Source: Aphrophora alni
Lineage: Eukaryota > Arthropoda > Insecta > Hemiptera > Aphrophoridae
Reading direction: 5' to 3'
Assembly (NCBI GenBank): GCA_963513935.1
Contig: OY740768.1
Coordinates: forward strand, 20,707,177-20,771,176
DNA length: 64,000 nucleotides
In this document: piece after piece, positions 24,887 through 39,411 of the stretch
How positions within the stretch are numbered: the stretch's first letter is position 1
Layout of the letters: every line of letters starts with the position of its first letter
Position numbers and translations under genes: made by a program
Notes under the pieces: generated by a model
Database searches by the model: none
The model's input: the letters and a program-made list of their open reading frames with translations, nothing else
Told to the model about the DNA's origin: nothing

Positions 24887-25469
24887 CATTATGCAGGAGA
24901 GTTTACTAAGGCATTTTAAATTTAATCTACCTTGTTGGCCAGTTATGTTTTACATTTATTTTGCTTTTTTAGCGGGCGTTACATTGTGTTTAATAATACA
25001 TCCATTGCATTTATCTCCGTAGGGTATAGGGTTATTTTTGCATTCGGTTTCTAGACATTTATAACACACCAGTGCTCAGATTTATGCACATTATAAAGGA
25101 GAAAATTCCTTTTTTATAACTCCTGTGTGTAACACTGGAGATCAGTTACTGGAGTTATGATAAAAGTTTTATAAGGGGTTGGAAAGATGAGTAACAGGCT
25201 AGAAAAGAAATATGGAGCGAATTACTTAATTACCGTATTAATTACTTGATTATGTATACAATTATCGTGCAACCAACTTTCCTCCAGTCAAGAAATTAGA
25301 AGACATGTTGTTTGATATATGTAGATAAAATATTTCTCTATTATGTGTAATTTGATTGACGTCTCTATATCCTTAATATGCCTTGCAAATAAAATAAAAA
25401 GTGTCATGCCTTGCATTGTCATTCAACGTACATTATACGGTATAGCCAAAACAAACAGGAACGAAATTC

Positions 25470-25498
25470 TTGCAGCTGAGGTGACTCAGCTGACTCCA
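25470..25498 (+). promoter_or_regulatory. AP-1/Maf-like site cluster
   Basis: 'gaggtgactcagctgactcc' contains TGACTCAGC, an AP-1 core with a Maf half-site, and a second TGACTC 9 bases on. Such a cluster is uncommon by chance in AT-rich DNA. No associated gene is visible. Confidence 0.25.
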
Positions 25499-25757
25499 TT
25501 GTTCATTGTTGTTACGTTACACTGCTTATTATAAATTCCTGGTTTGAGATTAGTTTATGGTAATGTTGTTCTTAATACCAGTGAAAAATTGTTATCGTAG
25601 GGCACTATCTTCTTTCTTACGGACCAGGACGCTTAGGTGGTCCGAGTTTAACACCAACAGCTATTGCTTTTCAAGAAAAGTTTTACAAGCAGTCACTTAG
25701 TAATGCTGTAATATTACGTGTTGTAGTAAAGTTCTGTAGTTGTACTTATTTGGTACG

Positions 25758-25791
<34 letters not shown>
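25758..25791. repeat. (AT)n microsatellite
   Basis: TA tract of about 34 bases followed by a duplicated 'ttgtatatattaacgt' (25,791 and 25,818). Confidence 0.95.
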
Positions 25792-25794
<3 letters not shown>

Positions 25795-27811
25795 ATATAT
25801 TAACGTGTGTGTGTTATTGTATATATTAACGTTTGAAGATATTTATGGTTTGTTCTTGTTGATTTGTAAGAAATTCAAAGACAATAGAACAATTCCTATA
25901 TTAGTAATATATAACGGCAACATAACATTCATATATTGAAACTAGAGAAACCATTCTTTTAAAGTAGGTTGTGTTAAGAATGAAAAAAATTGTAGGAAAT
26001 ACTCCACAAAGAGTATTATAAATTTATGTGTAGTTATGCGTATACATAAATAATAACATATTTATATAAAATTGTATAATTTGAAAAAGAGACTTGATGG
26101 TTTATTATGTAAGTTGAGAATAAGATAGTTTGATAATTGCCTGCTTTCAATAAAATTATGTAAATATCCAATTTAGCCAATTGATAAGTATCATTGGTGT
26201 TCCTCATAAAACATCATTGGAACGTAAAATCTATAACCACAATAAAAAAAAAAACACCATATTTGAAAACCATTTACGTCTTCCATTAGGCTTATGAAAC
26301 GTCTTAATTTTCGTAGCACATTAATTTATCATTATTTTTTAAATATACCATCATGACATATTTTTAAAAGAAGAAAGCATAAAATAATAATTTATTCCTC
26401 AATCAACAATGTACTTGCACACATTGTACTTCATCAGGTAATAATGTTTTTCGACTTTTGTTAAAATGTTTAGTTTGTTTACATTTATGGTCAGATTACT
26501 TCAATAAAATTATTGTACTACAAACAATTATAAGACGAAATTAATACAAAATAAACATTGGAAGTTTAAAAAATAAACTCTGTAAGATTTTGAACCCATC
26601 CATACGTAACACAAAATATTAAGCAATCAAACGTTAATGAAAAATGTAATTTTGAAAGTTTGATAACAAGGAATTTATAGTATCCAAGTATTTTATTTTA
26701 ATTTCTGTGATTTTAGTAAAATTTCAGATTAGTTAAACTTTTACGATTTTAACTGTTCTGTCAAATCTTCCGTCAGGGAAAATTTTATAAATTTTCCTCT
26801 TGATCGTCTACCATGTTTTTAGTTGGTGATTTGACTATGGGTTTTGGAATGATTATTAAAAACTTATGTGTTCTTTTTTATCTTATATTTGAAATACGAA
26901 TATTTTTTTGAAGGAAGTACGAAAATTACAAATAAGTACTATTTTTTATATTTACCAAAATTTATCAGACAAGCTAGATCCAATTTGAAAAAAAAAATTC
27001 TCTTGGTTTTGGACTTTTGTTGAAACCCAATTTTTAGTAACTTTTTTCTAATGATTTCTAATAGTACTGTATATATTTAGTCACAGTCTTATTAACTGAC
27101 AGATTATTTAGGATCTTGTTCGGCGAATATACAAACAGACGGAAGAAGAAATTTACATTTTTCTTCTTGAAAGTAAATAGTCTGGGTTGTTTGTGTTATT
27201 GATATTATCATATTAAACTTAAAATGTGGGTGTGTTTCATGGTGTTTTATTTAGTTATTTGTTCAATGTATTATTCTATTCTTCTTTTACTTTTTACGAT
27301 CGTATTATTTGTCAGTAGACAGCTGTTGTTATTGTAAACTAAAAATAAGGGATTGTTTTGTTTTAAAATATACGTAACGCTTTACACAAATCTAGATCTC
27401 GGGATCGGTAGTCATAACTTTAATTTGGTAAGGTGAGTTGTTGATATCTATTAATGATATTTCTTGGAATTGAAGTTAAATTTGTTTTACTACAATAGTT
27501 ATAAAAATATCCAAACTAATTACAAAATTTGATATTATTCAACAATAAATATTTACAAGAATTTACTCTAACTTTACTGTAATTGACATTAGCAGTAATT
27601 TTGAAATAGATATTTACAACTCGAACATACTTATTTCTTTACCCACATTTGAACATCATTTTCTTCAAATTACCATCTTTAAAAAATATTTCCAATACGT
27701 CGACTTAAAGACGTAAACATGTTTAGAGCTTGTATATATAAAATGTACTTGGATGTACTTAGGATGATGACTTGCTTGTTGTTTTAGGATGAAACATTAC
27801 TCGGTCATCTA

Positions 27812-27912
27812 TGCGTCGACTCCTATCCCTCGAGTACCCTGTTAGCGTCAATATCGGAACACAACAAGAGTCGATCAAGAGAGAACTGATAAAAATGATT
27901 ATGGAAAGGGAG
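27812..27912 (+). repeat. Dispersed repeat family 1, copy 1
   Basis: Shares 'cctatccctcgagta', 'agcgtca', 'aacaagagt' and 'gatcaagagagaactgat' in order with copies at 33.6, 44.0 and 51.5 kb. Length about 100 bases. No terminal structure was identified. The 71-codon frame crossing it is not considered a gene. Confidence 0.6.
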
Positions 27913-30419
27913 CTAACCCAATACGACATGATAAATAAAATGTAGATCCAGCTGCTATCATTCGGAAATGTCAATCATCATAGTCAATCATCATAGTGTG
28001 ATTCTGAGAGGAGTATGACGATGTAATAATTGAAAATCGACTTAAAGAAAAATAAGTTTTTGTCCTGGAAGTATTTGTATTTTTCACAATTTTGTATTTA
28101 AAGACAACAACTTTTACCTGTCACGAACAAATAGACATGGTTTAGTTACAAAACTGCAATTATTTTCTATATACCTTGTTGACAATATAATACAGTTTTA
28201 AATCTGAAATGCAATAACTAAAGAAAATCATATAATACCATTGTGTATTATAATTGTAAATAAAATCAATTGTAACTGGAAATGACAATAATGTAAAGAC
28301 TAATGTTTCTTAAAGAAAATGTCGATACGTAATTAAGCTATGGAATAAGAATTTAATAAAGGAATTAAATTCGAGGGGGGATTTTGTAAATTAGAACACA
28401 AATTAAAACGATTATTTTTAAACTGGTAAAGCCATATTCAGTTTTAATTTACTTTCCAATGTTTGAAATCACATTGTATTCAATAACTTTAGCGTTCACT
28501 CTCTAATCAGTGTTAACAAAAGTTTTATATGATTTTAGATAATAATATTAGAGTCACCTGTTTTAAAAAGGTAAATTAAATGTGATTTCCTACTTCAACT
28601 TTAGTTGTAATTTTAAATCAACAGAATAAACGCATGCGGGTTATTAAAAGATATTATCTTTCTATCAAATGTTGTCTATTATTCTAAATAAAAAAAAATC
28701 TAGATATTTTGATAGAATTGAGTCAATTCAATTTAGATAATATAATTTCGTGAAATTGTAAATTTTCTAAAACTTAAATACTTTTGAAATTCAACATCAA
28801 ATCTTTCTTATCGTAACTCTATTGTATACATTTTTAATCTCTTAATGGTAGGTCGATATATCACAGTAATACCAACATGCTGACAATGTATATTGTCAAC
28901 AATGTATCACTATGCAGTTAATACATGAGGGCGTTACGTAAACAATCAGATATATAAGATAAACATCTTCACATAAATAACCCTAACATGCGTTGCATAG
29001 CTGACACGAACGAATAAACACTCGTGTAATTATTACGTGTATACATATTGTATAATTATGTAAAATGTTTTTTTCTCTCCATATGTCAATATAATGGAGA
29101 TAAATACTAATACATTCACTGAAACTAAATTATTCCAAAGTACAATGGACTTTTACTAGTGCTAATACTACATTTTTCAATTGTTATTATCACTTAATAA
29201 TAAGATTTACTTAGTTTAATGTGGATAAGTTAAACAGCTGATCTACAATACAATATAATAACTATACATTATTTTCAAAGTTTAAAACACTTTGTATAGG
29301 AAACCAGGCTGAAGCTACAACCATAGTAATCTATATCAAGTTGTTATATTCTTTAGGTTTTATATTTTACGCAAATGAGATATTATAATTTGAAAGGTTT
29401 TTTTTTCCATTTGTATTCTTTTTATTGAAATGCCACTTCAGTGTTTATTAGAAAGTCATTTGATAACGTAATTTCAATCTTGTATTTTGTCTCATAAATT
29501 CTCCTCTCTTGTATCACAAAGTCGTCTCCTAATGTAAAATGTGTCCAATGTTTGTGACTTATGTGGGCCGGACAAAGCACTTCTATCTAATGTCTACAAC
29601 AGAACCCGTAGCTATAATATCAGACATTAAACAGTGCTGATATTGAGTTTATGCTTTGGACATTGGTCATTTCACAAACAATAACGTGAATAACTTGAGA
29701 GACGCTTTATTTTAGTGATCTTATGAATTATATTATGAAATTAAGAAAGACGTTTATAAACTGTTTTTACACAAATAATACAGTAACAACCTAACAAATT
29801 ATACACAAACAATAAACAACGCAAATATATTTTAAAATTGAAAAATGATTTTAAACTTGAATAGTACTAAGACAGCTTACAGTTAGCATATTATGTATAG
29901 CTATTGTGTTAATAATGAAAATGTATTGACAATTTCGAATTTCGGACATTATTAGATTCACTATTAGATCAATTAGTTATGACATCCCCCATTAGTCCAA
30001 CCTAAACGTTATTTAACAATTCTGATTACGGTAAACCTAATTTGGGAGTTAATTCAATCTAAAAATCAATCTTTTTTCTGTCAATTCTGTTTAGGGACTG
30101 TGAATGAGTTAAAATGATATTCTCTAAGTTTTATATTGGAATGGTAAATTATAATTAGGTATAATTATATTAGAAAGACGAATAAATATTGTGTTACTTG
30201 TATATTTATTTATACAGGTCCTGAAAGTTGTCCTCTGTAAAGAAATATGCAAGAAACCATCTAGTTCGATTAATGTAACAAATGATATTATGATATATGT
30301 CGATAAATGAATTTCGGAGGCAGGTAAATAAGGCTAAAAATTGAATTCCATAGACTGTCACCAATCGGAAATAACTTTACCGACACAAGATCCGAATATC
30401 CTAAATTAAAATTCAATTA

Positions 30420-30456
30420 TTTATACAGAGTGTAAAAAATGTCCCGGGCGGTTAAA
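30420..30456 (+). repeat. Possible transposon edge (TATACAGAGTGTAAAAAATGTCCCG...)
   Basis: 'tatacagagtgtaaaaaatgtcccgg' resembles the 'ATACAGGGTGTxxCAAAAAGTCCCGGG' edge shared by many insect interspersed repeats. No matching second end was found. Confidence 0.25.
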
Positions 30457-31259
30457 TATATTCCATTTTTATATCATCTTCATTTCAGACTTTATGACAC
30501 TTCAAAGCTCCATTTACGTCCTATATGTGATGTGTTTAGACAAAACTACAATAATTCTATTTTTTAAGTATTTTGTTATTACTGTTAACACAAAAAATAT
30601 CAATACCTATTGCTAGTGTCAGTAAAATAAATTATAAAATCAAGATATATTATTTTTTCTAAAATTTTTGGTTGACAAGATTTTGTTGTTGTGTGCAACA
30701 TAATAACACAACAAACGTAGTATATATTGTAACAATCCGCTATAACTAGGCGAATCCAAGTCATAATAATATATTAAGACGATTTGGACCGATTGCTTCA
30801 ACAAAAGTGTTAAGAAAAATATATTAATTTTTATATTGACAATACACTTTCTGTATATATCTCAACTTCATACTGAAGTACAAATCTGAATGTTTTATTT
30901 GTAATAATTAAACTCATTGATTAATATTTAATGTTAAAACTGCGTAAAATTTTAGAACCGTTGATTACAATTCTTAGCTCAGATTAACAGAGAAGATTTA
31001 GGTTAGCAACTGTGGGCATATGTCCATAATAGTCAAGGATAAAATATTTGATAGTTTTTTCCTACTAAACTCTCCAGACATCGTGTTTATAGTCGTAATC
31101 ATATATATTATGCCTTAAGACTGGACATCGTTCTATGTTTATACTTACCTCTATATAAGTGATTGTTGAAATACAATGCATAAAATGAAATAAAATTAGC
31201 TTTAAATAGTTTCACGCAAGAATTGTGTTATCAAAAACAAAACTATATGTTTTAGCCTT

Positions 31260-31262
<3 letters not shown>

Positions 31263-31314
<52 letters not shown>
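31263..31314. repeat. (AT)n microsatellite
   Basis: TA tract of about 52 bases. Confidence 0.97.
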
Positions 31315-31315
<1 letters not shown>

Positions 31316-33544
31316 CAAAGTGGAAGAATTATGAATTAATGACTTCACAGTTAAAACAATCATTCAGTAAAATTATTGGTGTGTCCCGACGCCCAAAATA
31401 ATGGCGTTATATATCTCATTTAAATACATATAGGGTGAATTGTTTACCTAACTCTTTCTGTTGTTTAATAACGATAACAAATGATATTTTGAACGTGACT
31501 ATTTAATATGTTACTCTAGTTGAGGTTGCGTTATTTAAATTGGTTATCACAATGTAAGCACACAATTACAGTAATTAAATAACGACATGCCTTAAACAAT
31601 AACTAGAAACTAATATTCAATCAATTTCATAATTTTTAATTTTTAATTTTTATCAAGGGCGAATTATTCGTAGCTCCCATTCAAATTAATATCCTCTAAA
31701 TATTCCGTTCTACACGACATATTTGACAGTAGGTATATTTGACCCTTTTTTGACCAATTTACAAAAGTATTGAACACCTAACAATAATTTATTAATAATG
31801 ATAAATTAATAATTTATCGATTAATAATGTATTCTTCTATTCATTTAAAAGGCTTATTTTAATTTGACGATTGTATTTGAATTTTAATTATCACTTAAAA
31901 ATATACATATAATATTATTGTAAAAAGAATGAATAATATTTCATTAATGATTGAGGCTTAACTGAAAGAAATTTGTGATGAAATATGGGGATAAAAGAAC
32001 CCAGATATCATTCTACATTAGCTCTCCGATTCATCATATCGTTGGTCTCAATATTATCAATGGAGGTGCCTATATTTAATCACTCATGATAATTTAATGA
32101 AAAGAAGACATAATGATTGTTACAGCTAAATTTATTTAGAAATATAAATGCGTAATTTTGTTATAAATATATCGTAATAATGTATGATACAGTAATGTAT
32201 ACAATATTACAATATTATTTATGCTATTCTGCGACACCAATAACCAGATTATTATTAAATACCAGTTTACAAGCAGAAAAACTGGTAACTATGCAATCGA
32301 ACTTGCCCTGAAATGTAGGTAAGAAAATCGTCAAAATTGTATACTACCTACCTTATTTTGAATAATATGAGATCATTATAGAAGTCACAAGACACTTTTA
32401 AAGTACCGATATCCATTAATTATGTATTTAATAAAAAATATAAAAGTTCAAAATCTAGGTCTGGTTAGTTTATTACGAATGCTAATCTAGCTCTGGTTAC
32501 GAGTGTCTAACATCGGCGCCATTATACTGTCAGATGTGACATAACCAATAACATTTGATGTAAATGTCAGCTTATAGTGCATGTACATCATAAACTATGT
32601 TCAATATTATACATACATTGCAGGATATTTGTACCTACAGCCATCGGTTAAGTTAAAAAATTTATGATTGTCAATTAATTACAAAACTATACTTAATTTA
32701 TTATTATTCAAACATATAAGCCCATTTAAACATATATTTATATTAAATTTTAAATAAATTAATTATAATGTAAATAAAACGTTATCTTAGTAAAATTTAA
32801 TTATGCGATAATTTAGAACAGTTTTAGTTTTCCACTTTTCTAGATGTACTTAATTGAAACATTTCTTCTTGGAATAAACATAAGAACATAGGTTATTTAT
32901 TTTTATCCTATATAATTCATAATGAACGATATTATATTTGTATTAAAGACATTTCCTCTGAAATAAGATACATGTACACTGAAAGAAGTTTGATGTACAT
33001 TAATTATTTTAAAATAATTTCTATACTTCTATAGCCAATAACATGGAATGTATAAATATTTTTTCTAGATTCTTTATTATTTACTATAATATTTTTCAGA
33101 ATCATCATTAAGTTATATGGAAGACATTGGTTGTAAACATATTAACATGCACGCTGCCATATTTGTACTTTATAATTATACTTTACGAGGAAATAAATAG
33201 AAATTATCTTTTGTAAAATAATTGTTACCAATTAATAACGCAGTGATTTCATGTCTTTGTTTGAAACCTAATTTTCACTTCACAGAGCATACCTATTAAT
33301 CTAGCTTTTACATTAACAATGCATAGGAGCTATTGAAATTAAAACACACAATTAGGTTGAACTATAATGAAGACCTAATGTTTAAATCAAGTACTGTAAT
33401 CAAAGAAATGATAACGACATAATTATTTATGCATCTAAGGAACTAGTGGAATTCAAATAATATATTGCAAAAAGTAAACGATAAATCACTTGCCAGTAAG
33501 TATATTTTCTCTTATTTTTTAAAGACGAAAAATCTCTTTATATA

Positions 33545-33660
33545 AACGCCTTATAAAAAAGAAAAGGAAAAAAAACTTAAATCAACGTCATCTATCGCTG
33601 GACTGTTCTAATAGTGAAAGGGTCTGAAGAGAATAAGATAGTCAATAGAGACGTAATAGG
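33545..33660 (+). repeat. Dispersed repeat family 1, copy 2 (most diverged)
   Basis: Matches the family through 'acgccttataaaaaag', 'ctaatagtgaaagggtctgaagagaataaga' and 'gtcaatagaga'. It shares the leading 'cgcc(c)tataaaaaag' with copy 3. Confidence 0.45.
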
Positions 33661-35693
33661 AAATATTAACGAGCTGATTAATATTAATAGTAAATAACTG
33701 AAGCCCGGTTCTTTGGGCATGCCACACCCTTACTAAATATGAGTCAGCATGTGATTATCTGTAAACTTCCTGTAGTCGGAGAATTCCCAGTTTGACATAT
33801 TCAGTAATTCTTGTCAACTGAGAAAAGTTCATGTTCTATGTAGCTATACAGTATGCCTGTGCGACAAAGATAGGATGCTTTAATTTATATAGAGATACAA
33901 AGTTCTTTGAACTTATATTATTTATCTAATAACTAATTCCACTCTTAAGGGTGTTTAAGTGTGTTCAATAACTCTTGAACGTGTTCATAACACGTTTGGA
34001 GTAAAATTATTGTACAGTTTTCCATGACTGTTAATTTTTGTAAAACAATCTTTATAAATACGGAGCTATTTTCAACTTATTATTATTATTATTATTGACC
34101 ATAGCCTATACGTAACAACAGTCGAAACCGGTATTTTGGGTATATTTTCTTAGTTTTATAAATTTTTGATATCACAATATAGATTGATTATTCCGGAATA
34201 ATTTCTTTTAAAAATTTTATTGATCAATAATGGTTTTGTTAATAACGCATTTTATTTAGTAGAATTAGTAGTCAGTAATATTGATCATTACTAGTTCCAC
34301 TAAACCCACAGTATAAAATCATATGCTTTTAGTTACTAGACTATTTAGTGTTTACTGAGGTAACATAGCACATTTAATCATTGAGATTTATCTTCAAACG
34401 TGTCCTTGTTGTACTTAGGTTCACTACTCATTAATTCCAGCTATCTTGAGTCAACTCATTGTCTACGTTTAATGACTTTGCCTTTGTTTACTTTGGAAGC
34501 TATTATGACATGTTTATTGCGTTATTATATTATAACTCTTCGACATTTCTCAAAGGACAATTTAAGTAATGCATCACGACCACTACTTTCCTATTATTTA
34601 AAACCGTAACTTCTATAAATGTTTTGAAGTTGCAGACAAATAAGATGCAATGGTGAAGTTAAATAAAAGCTCATTTGACTTTATTACTATATAAGCTAAA
34701 ATGAGTGATTAACTTTTCATATGGCTCAATTTTAATCATAAAAGGGTTTTTATTTTTCTAGTCACAATGAAATAGAAAATACGTTTATGTAGTAATCATT
34801 CTTTAGTAATAATTTCCACTCCTGTAGAGTGTGTCGAAAACTTGACTCATGTTTATCTTTAATTTGAACATGACCCCACCTACACAGTGTGTTCACGTTG
34901 TATTTTTCTTTAATAAAAGAGAGCAAAACAAACAAGATTCATTTATTTATATATTGTTTAAAAACAAATTATTATATGTGTACACTTAATTATGATATTC
35001 TATCAAATACACAACAATTTACGTGGTTTTTTCAAGTATAAAATAAATTTAAGCTGCCGACAGGTATTAAAGATAACTTAGACTTTATCTTATTGTTTTG
35101 AGATATCAGGGACAGAAATATATAATATAGTTATTCGATTTTCCACTACAATTATTCTCATTACGCCACGATATTCAAGGATATCTTAATATAGTTCCTT
35201 CATTTATTTGACATAATTTAAATTTAACATCAACAGTAAAATTTCAACTAACCTCTGCATAATTAGGTAATGGAATGTAAACGTAATTGACAAGTAAAAT
35301 AAAATTATCTTTATACCATTTTACGTCTAAAATTTTAATAATGTTCAGGTTCAAATTTAACATAAAGTTAGTCAAATCTTAATATTACGTTTTATTATCA
35401 GTTATAACGGGCTCCTAAATTACATATTATTTTTTTCTGAAAACCTTTTTATAATGACTATTACTTATATTTAACCAAAGTGCTTACTTATTGATTACAT
35501 ATTCTAATGGAGCTTAATTAACAGTTATGCAAATCTGATTATTAATTTTAAAAATCTGTTATGTCGATTAATCGTATAAATATTCTAATAGGGAGGTTCT
35601 TTTAAAACAAATTCAATACGTTTTATCCATTACAATAAATCGTTTACTTTTTCTAGTGTGTATTAACTTATTTTGCATTTAGTTAGTTTAGAG

Positions 35694-35816
35694 ATGAGGA
35701 GGTATGCATCCGAACATGACAAGCGACTACGGAAGCAATCAACCCTTGAGGTGCAAAGTGTACTGGATGTAGGCGGTGACTTCTATTGCCTTAGTAGAAG
35801 CCACATGATCAGATAG
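35694..35816 (+). CDS. Short unassigned ORF (40 codons)
   Basis: An ATG-initiated frame reads 'MRRYASEHDKRLRKQSTLEV' followed by 'QSVLDVGGDFYCLSRSHMIR' and a stop. It sits in a roughly 200-base island (35,690-35,910) that is richer in G and C than its surroundings. No splice sites or homologues are evident. It may be a piece of an old mobile element or chance. Confidence 0.18.
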   Translation: MRRYASEHDKRLRKQSTLEVQSVLDVGGDFYCLSRSHMIR

Positions 35817-37712
35817 GTTAACCAAGCTAAGAGTTTTTAGTTTTTAAATTTTCAACCACGGCGATCTTCCAAGAAAAGAAAATAGTTTTTCGATCCTGTG
35901 GCCCGCTTATGATAACTGATGGTGTTTTAGTTGATATACAGTTTGTTTAAGTTTTTTTATCGCAACAATGAAAATATGTTGCACTTTGTACATAATAAAA
36001 GTAATATTTGTTTTATTGCATTTGTTGAAAGTGAAAAAAATACTACGGGACAAAAACGAAAGGGAGAATATAAATTAATAACATCATTCTTTCGAGTAAA
36101 AAATGTTGTATCGGAAGTTTCATATCCAGTAAAAAATTGTAAATTGAGAGCGGTGGGAAGAGGCAAGGGAGCTATTTATTTTATATAGTTTGTGATGATA
36201 TAAAATTCTTAACATTTTACAGGAAATATTATGTAATAAATATTATTGCGATTACGTTTAGTTTAAAAGAAATAATGCACAGTTTCTTTATTAGGACGAT
36301 TATATATATTTCAAACTTAATTTTATTCAGTAGAGACCTCTATTATGTAATCATGAAAGTAACTTTGAAATTTATTGAATGCAATAATTTGTTTAAGGCA
36401 CTAATTTATATGTGTGTGTTTTTTTAAATTATAGTATATCTGAAAAAATATTAATGATACTATATGTAGAGTTTGTAAAATTGGACAATATATTATGAAA
36501 TTTACTTTAATATTAGTTTATGAAATATCAAAGTTAGGTGTAGAACTTAGGTTTTCAAATCTCCTATGTAAAGTTTCAAATACTTTTAGAGTAAGTTAAA
36601 TTTTAAGTTATACACATTGTTGTTAAGTGAATAAAATTGAGTGTAGTCTAAGGAAGCAGGATTAAACTTGCTTATTAAGACCCATTTTATACGTTCGTAT
36701 TATTTTTAACTGTTTAAGAAAGATTTTTCTTCAAAGCAGGAGAGGAGTCAGTTGTTTATAACTGACAGGATGTCGTCCTTTTCTATTTAGCTATATTTTA
36801 TCAACATAATATTTACTTCCAACATATTATAAATAATTTGTTACTTTCGTAGCGTACAACCCACAGGAGATAATATTGTATAAGGTTTATTTATAAAGTA
36901 AGGATTTGAAAACATACAGTTTATGGAAAAACGCTGTCTAGAAGACATTAGTCCTGAGTTTATGAAAATTAGTACAGATTAGTGAATGTGGTAAGTAATT
37001 ATAAAAACTTGAAGTTTATATCCGTCATTATTTTAATTGAGTAATTATTATTACGGGAGTTTCCTTCCTAAAATTTAATGATATTGCTTTGTACGGTGTA
37101 AATTAAGAGTTTGTTTCCCACAATTCGGTTTTAATCGCCATCAATCATCTACTTTGAAACGTAACTGAAAATTATTCAATAATTTCGGACGCATTTGTGA
37201 ATAAGATGTGTTCGAGTTTATTTAAATAACGGTTTCTATTGCACTAGAAAATAAATGTATCTTGTTTAATGAGATCATATTTTGTAATTAAGTATTTTAG
37301 GTAAACCATTCTATTTATAATTATCGACTTATTTTAATTGATTACTGGCACACAATACGATTATTGAATTAAGTTATGCACTCTTTAGATAGTAAATTAA
37401 TGGAATTCTGCGTTTGTTATTTATAAATGTAAATGAGTAAAATAAAATAGAAAAACTAATTATAACAGAAACGTCATCTTCACTATGGAAATAATTATAG
37501 TTAATGCTTCTTTATTACTTTCTACCATGGATAAAACTGTAATGTGCAACAAATGTTTTATCATGATTAAGGAGTACAAGCAATAAACACTTGATTCTTA
37601 ATTATGTAAATAATTTAATGCCTTATTTGGGAAAAAAACAAAGAGGAACATCTTATATATTAGCTTTTCATAGCCTGTAAAAATATTTGTTTTAGTAACT
37701 CGAAATACATTG

Positions 37713-37714
<2 letters not shown>

Positions 37715-37779
<65 letters not shown>
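37715..37779. repeat. (AT)n microsatellite
   Basis: AT tract of about 65 bases. Confidence 0.97.
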
Positions 37780-37780
<1 letters not shown>

Positions 37781-38579
37781 GAGTATACCATTCACACCAA
37801 TGGAATTATGTTTAATACAATGTTAAAGTGTTCTAGTTGCTTTGCATTACCATTCAGAACCTTTTATTACTTTATTTATAAACCTTAATTTTAGACTTTA
37901 TTTAATAGAAATTGTACGTAAGATCGTCGGTACTAATATTAAACGTATTTTGTCAGTGATATAAACTTCTGTATATTTAAGTTTACATTATCCATCGTTT
38001 GTGAATGTAAAAATAAATACACGACGTTGTACGTTCACGAATTCGTAAACGCAGATCGAGATTAACACAAAAATACTTAATTTCACCTTGGCGTTTCAGG
38101 AGGAAGTTAAAATTGATCTCTATTCAACCCCAAACTCCTGTTGTGTGTTCTGGAATCTCTTGATATGCTTTTTAGTTACTACTCCTGTGTCTCCTGACTA
38201 TAACCAAAAAATAGAGCAAATCTATTTGTATGGCAACGGTCCTATTCATAATAGTATAAAGGGCAAACACCATTTACAATTTTCTGTAGGAAGTTAATCG
38301 TGACCACGTGGCCTGGTGTTCTGAAAAATCTTGATATATATTTCAATACAATCCTAGTAGTAACAGAAGAATGTATTCAAATCAATTATGTTCGTCATAT
38401 CAGAAATATATATTTTCTTACTAATCCTATTAAGTTATTAGGTCTCTAAATCCATACAAGAAAAAAACTAGGTTTCTCATCACATAACATTTTAATCACA
38501 TTCTGTAATTTTCAGTTGACTATTTGAAGTGGACAAATAAATATAAAACGCAATACGACAAACAAGTTTTTATGGAGCG

Positions 38580-38770
38580 AAATAAAACAAGGGAGAAAAT
38601 GTCGTTACTGATTTCATCGTTTTGAACTAAATTGCATTGCAGAATAGCGTGACAAGATTTACTTGTACAAGTCAACCTTAACCCCCTTTCGTAAATCCGT
38701 TTCCTGTATTTCATTGCATTGGGTTATGACTAAATATCAATCGGAACAAATAGCTTAGTTTTAGTAGAGC
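38580..38770 (+). repeat. Dispersed repeat family 2, copy 1
   Basis: Shares with 40,950-41,130, in order, 'gtgacaag-attTACTTgtaca-agTCAACC', 'ttaaccccctttcgtaa' and 'catcgga'-like blocks. A 64-codon minus frame across it is not considered a gene. Confidence 0.45.
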
Positions 38771-39411
38771 CGATAATAAAAAAGGGGAAGAAATCATTTC
38801 TTATATAAAGAAGGATGATTTGGCACATTATTCACTATATCTGGAGTATAATAATTAACAGTTTGTGTAATACATTAAATGCAAACAATTTTCTCTTTAA
38901 TACAGGTTTAATGTTTAATTTAGGGTACTATTAATTTCTACGTATTCATATAAAATAATGATATAGTAAGAGTTATATTAATTGTAGTAAAACAAGAATT
39001 ACAAAGCTTTTTTTATGTTCCGTCTAGTTATGACGAAGTAAATTGTATTCCAGGAAACGTCGATTAGCAAGAACCCGAGATTAAAAGCAGGGTTTGAAAT
39101 AAAACAACAACTTGAATAGGCAGAGTCCAACAAATTATTTAAATGGTAAACTAAATTTTATTACGTAATACAAATAAAATAGTCTTAATCAAAAAAGATA
39201 TGTTTTAATATAGTATAGATTGACTTTAAAACCAATACTGATATATGTGCCTTCTATTGGATATTTGAAAGTTTACACGTACCTAACATTTTTTGTTCTT
39301 AAAATACAAGTGTAACGTAATTTTAACGCCTCTGGCAGCTGAACAAAAGGGGTGTAAATCTGGTGTAATGTTTTATTTGTTATTTCCGGAGGACCTTTAT
39401 TATAATATTAA

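Larger units (their letters stand above)
24900..39411. other. Long region with scattered repeats, no recognised gene
   Basis: Apart from the items listed separately there is only AT-rich sequence. A GC-richer, hairpin-rich patch lies at 25,050-25,190, with 'ttttataactcc' and 'ggagttatgataaaa' arms. An ATT microsatellite sits at 34,078-34,096, followed by 'gtcgaaaccggt' at 34,121. Confidence 0.55.

Noticed and set aside
27759..27974. 71-codon minus-strand frame
   Set aside because: Coincides with a copy of the dispersed repeat family and is not conserved in the other copies by eye.
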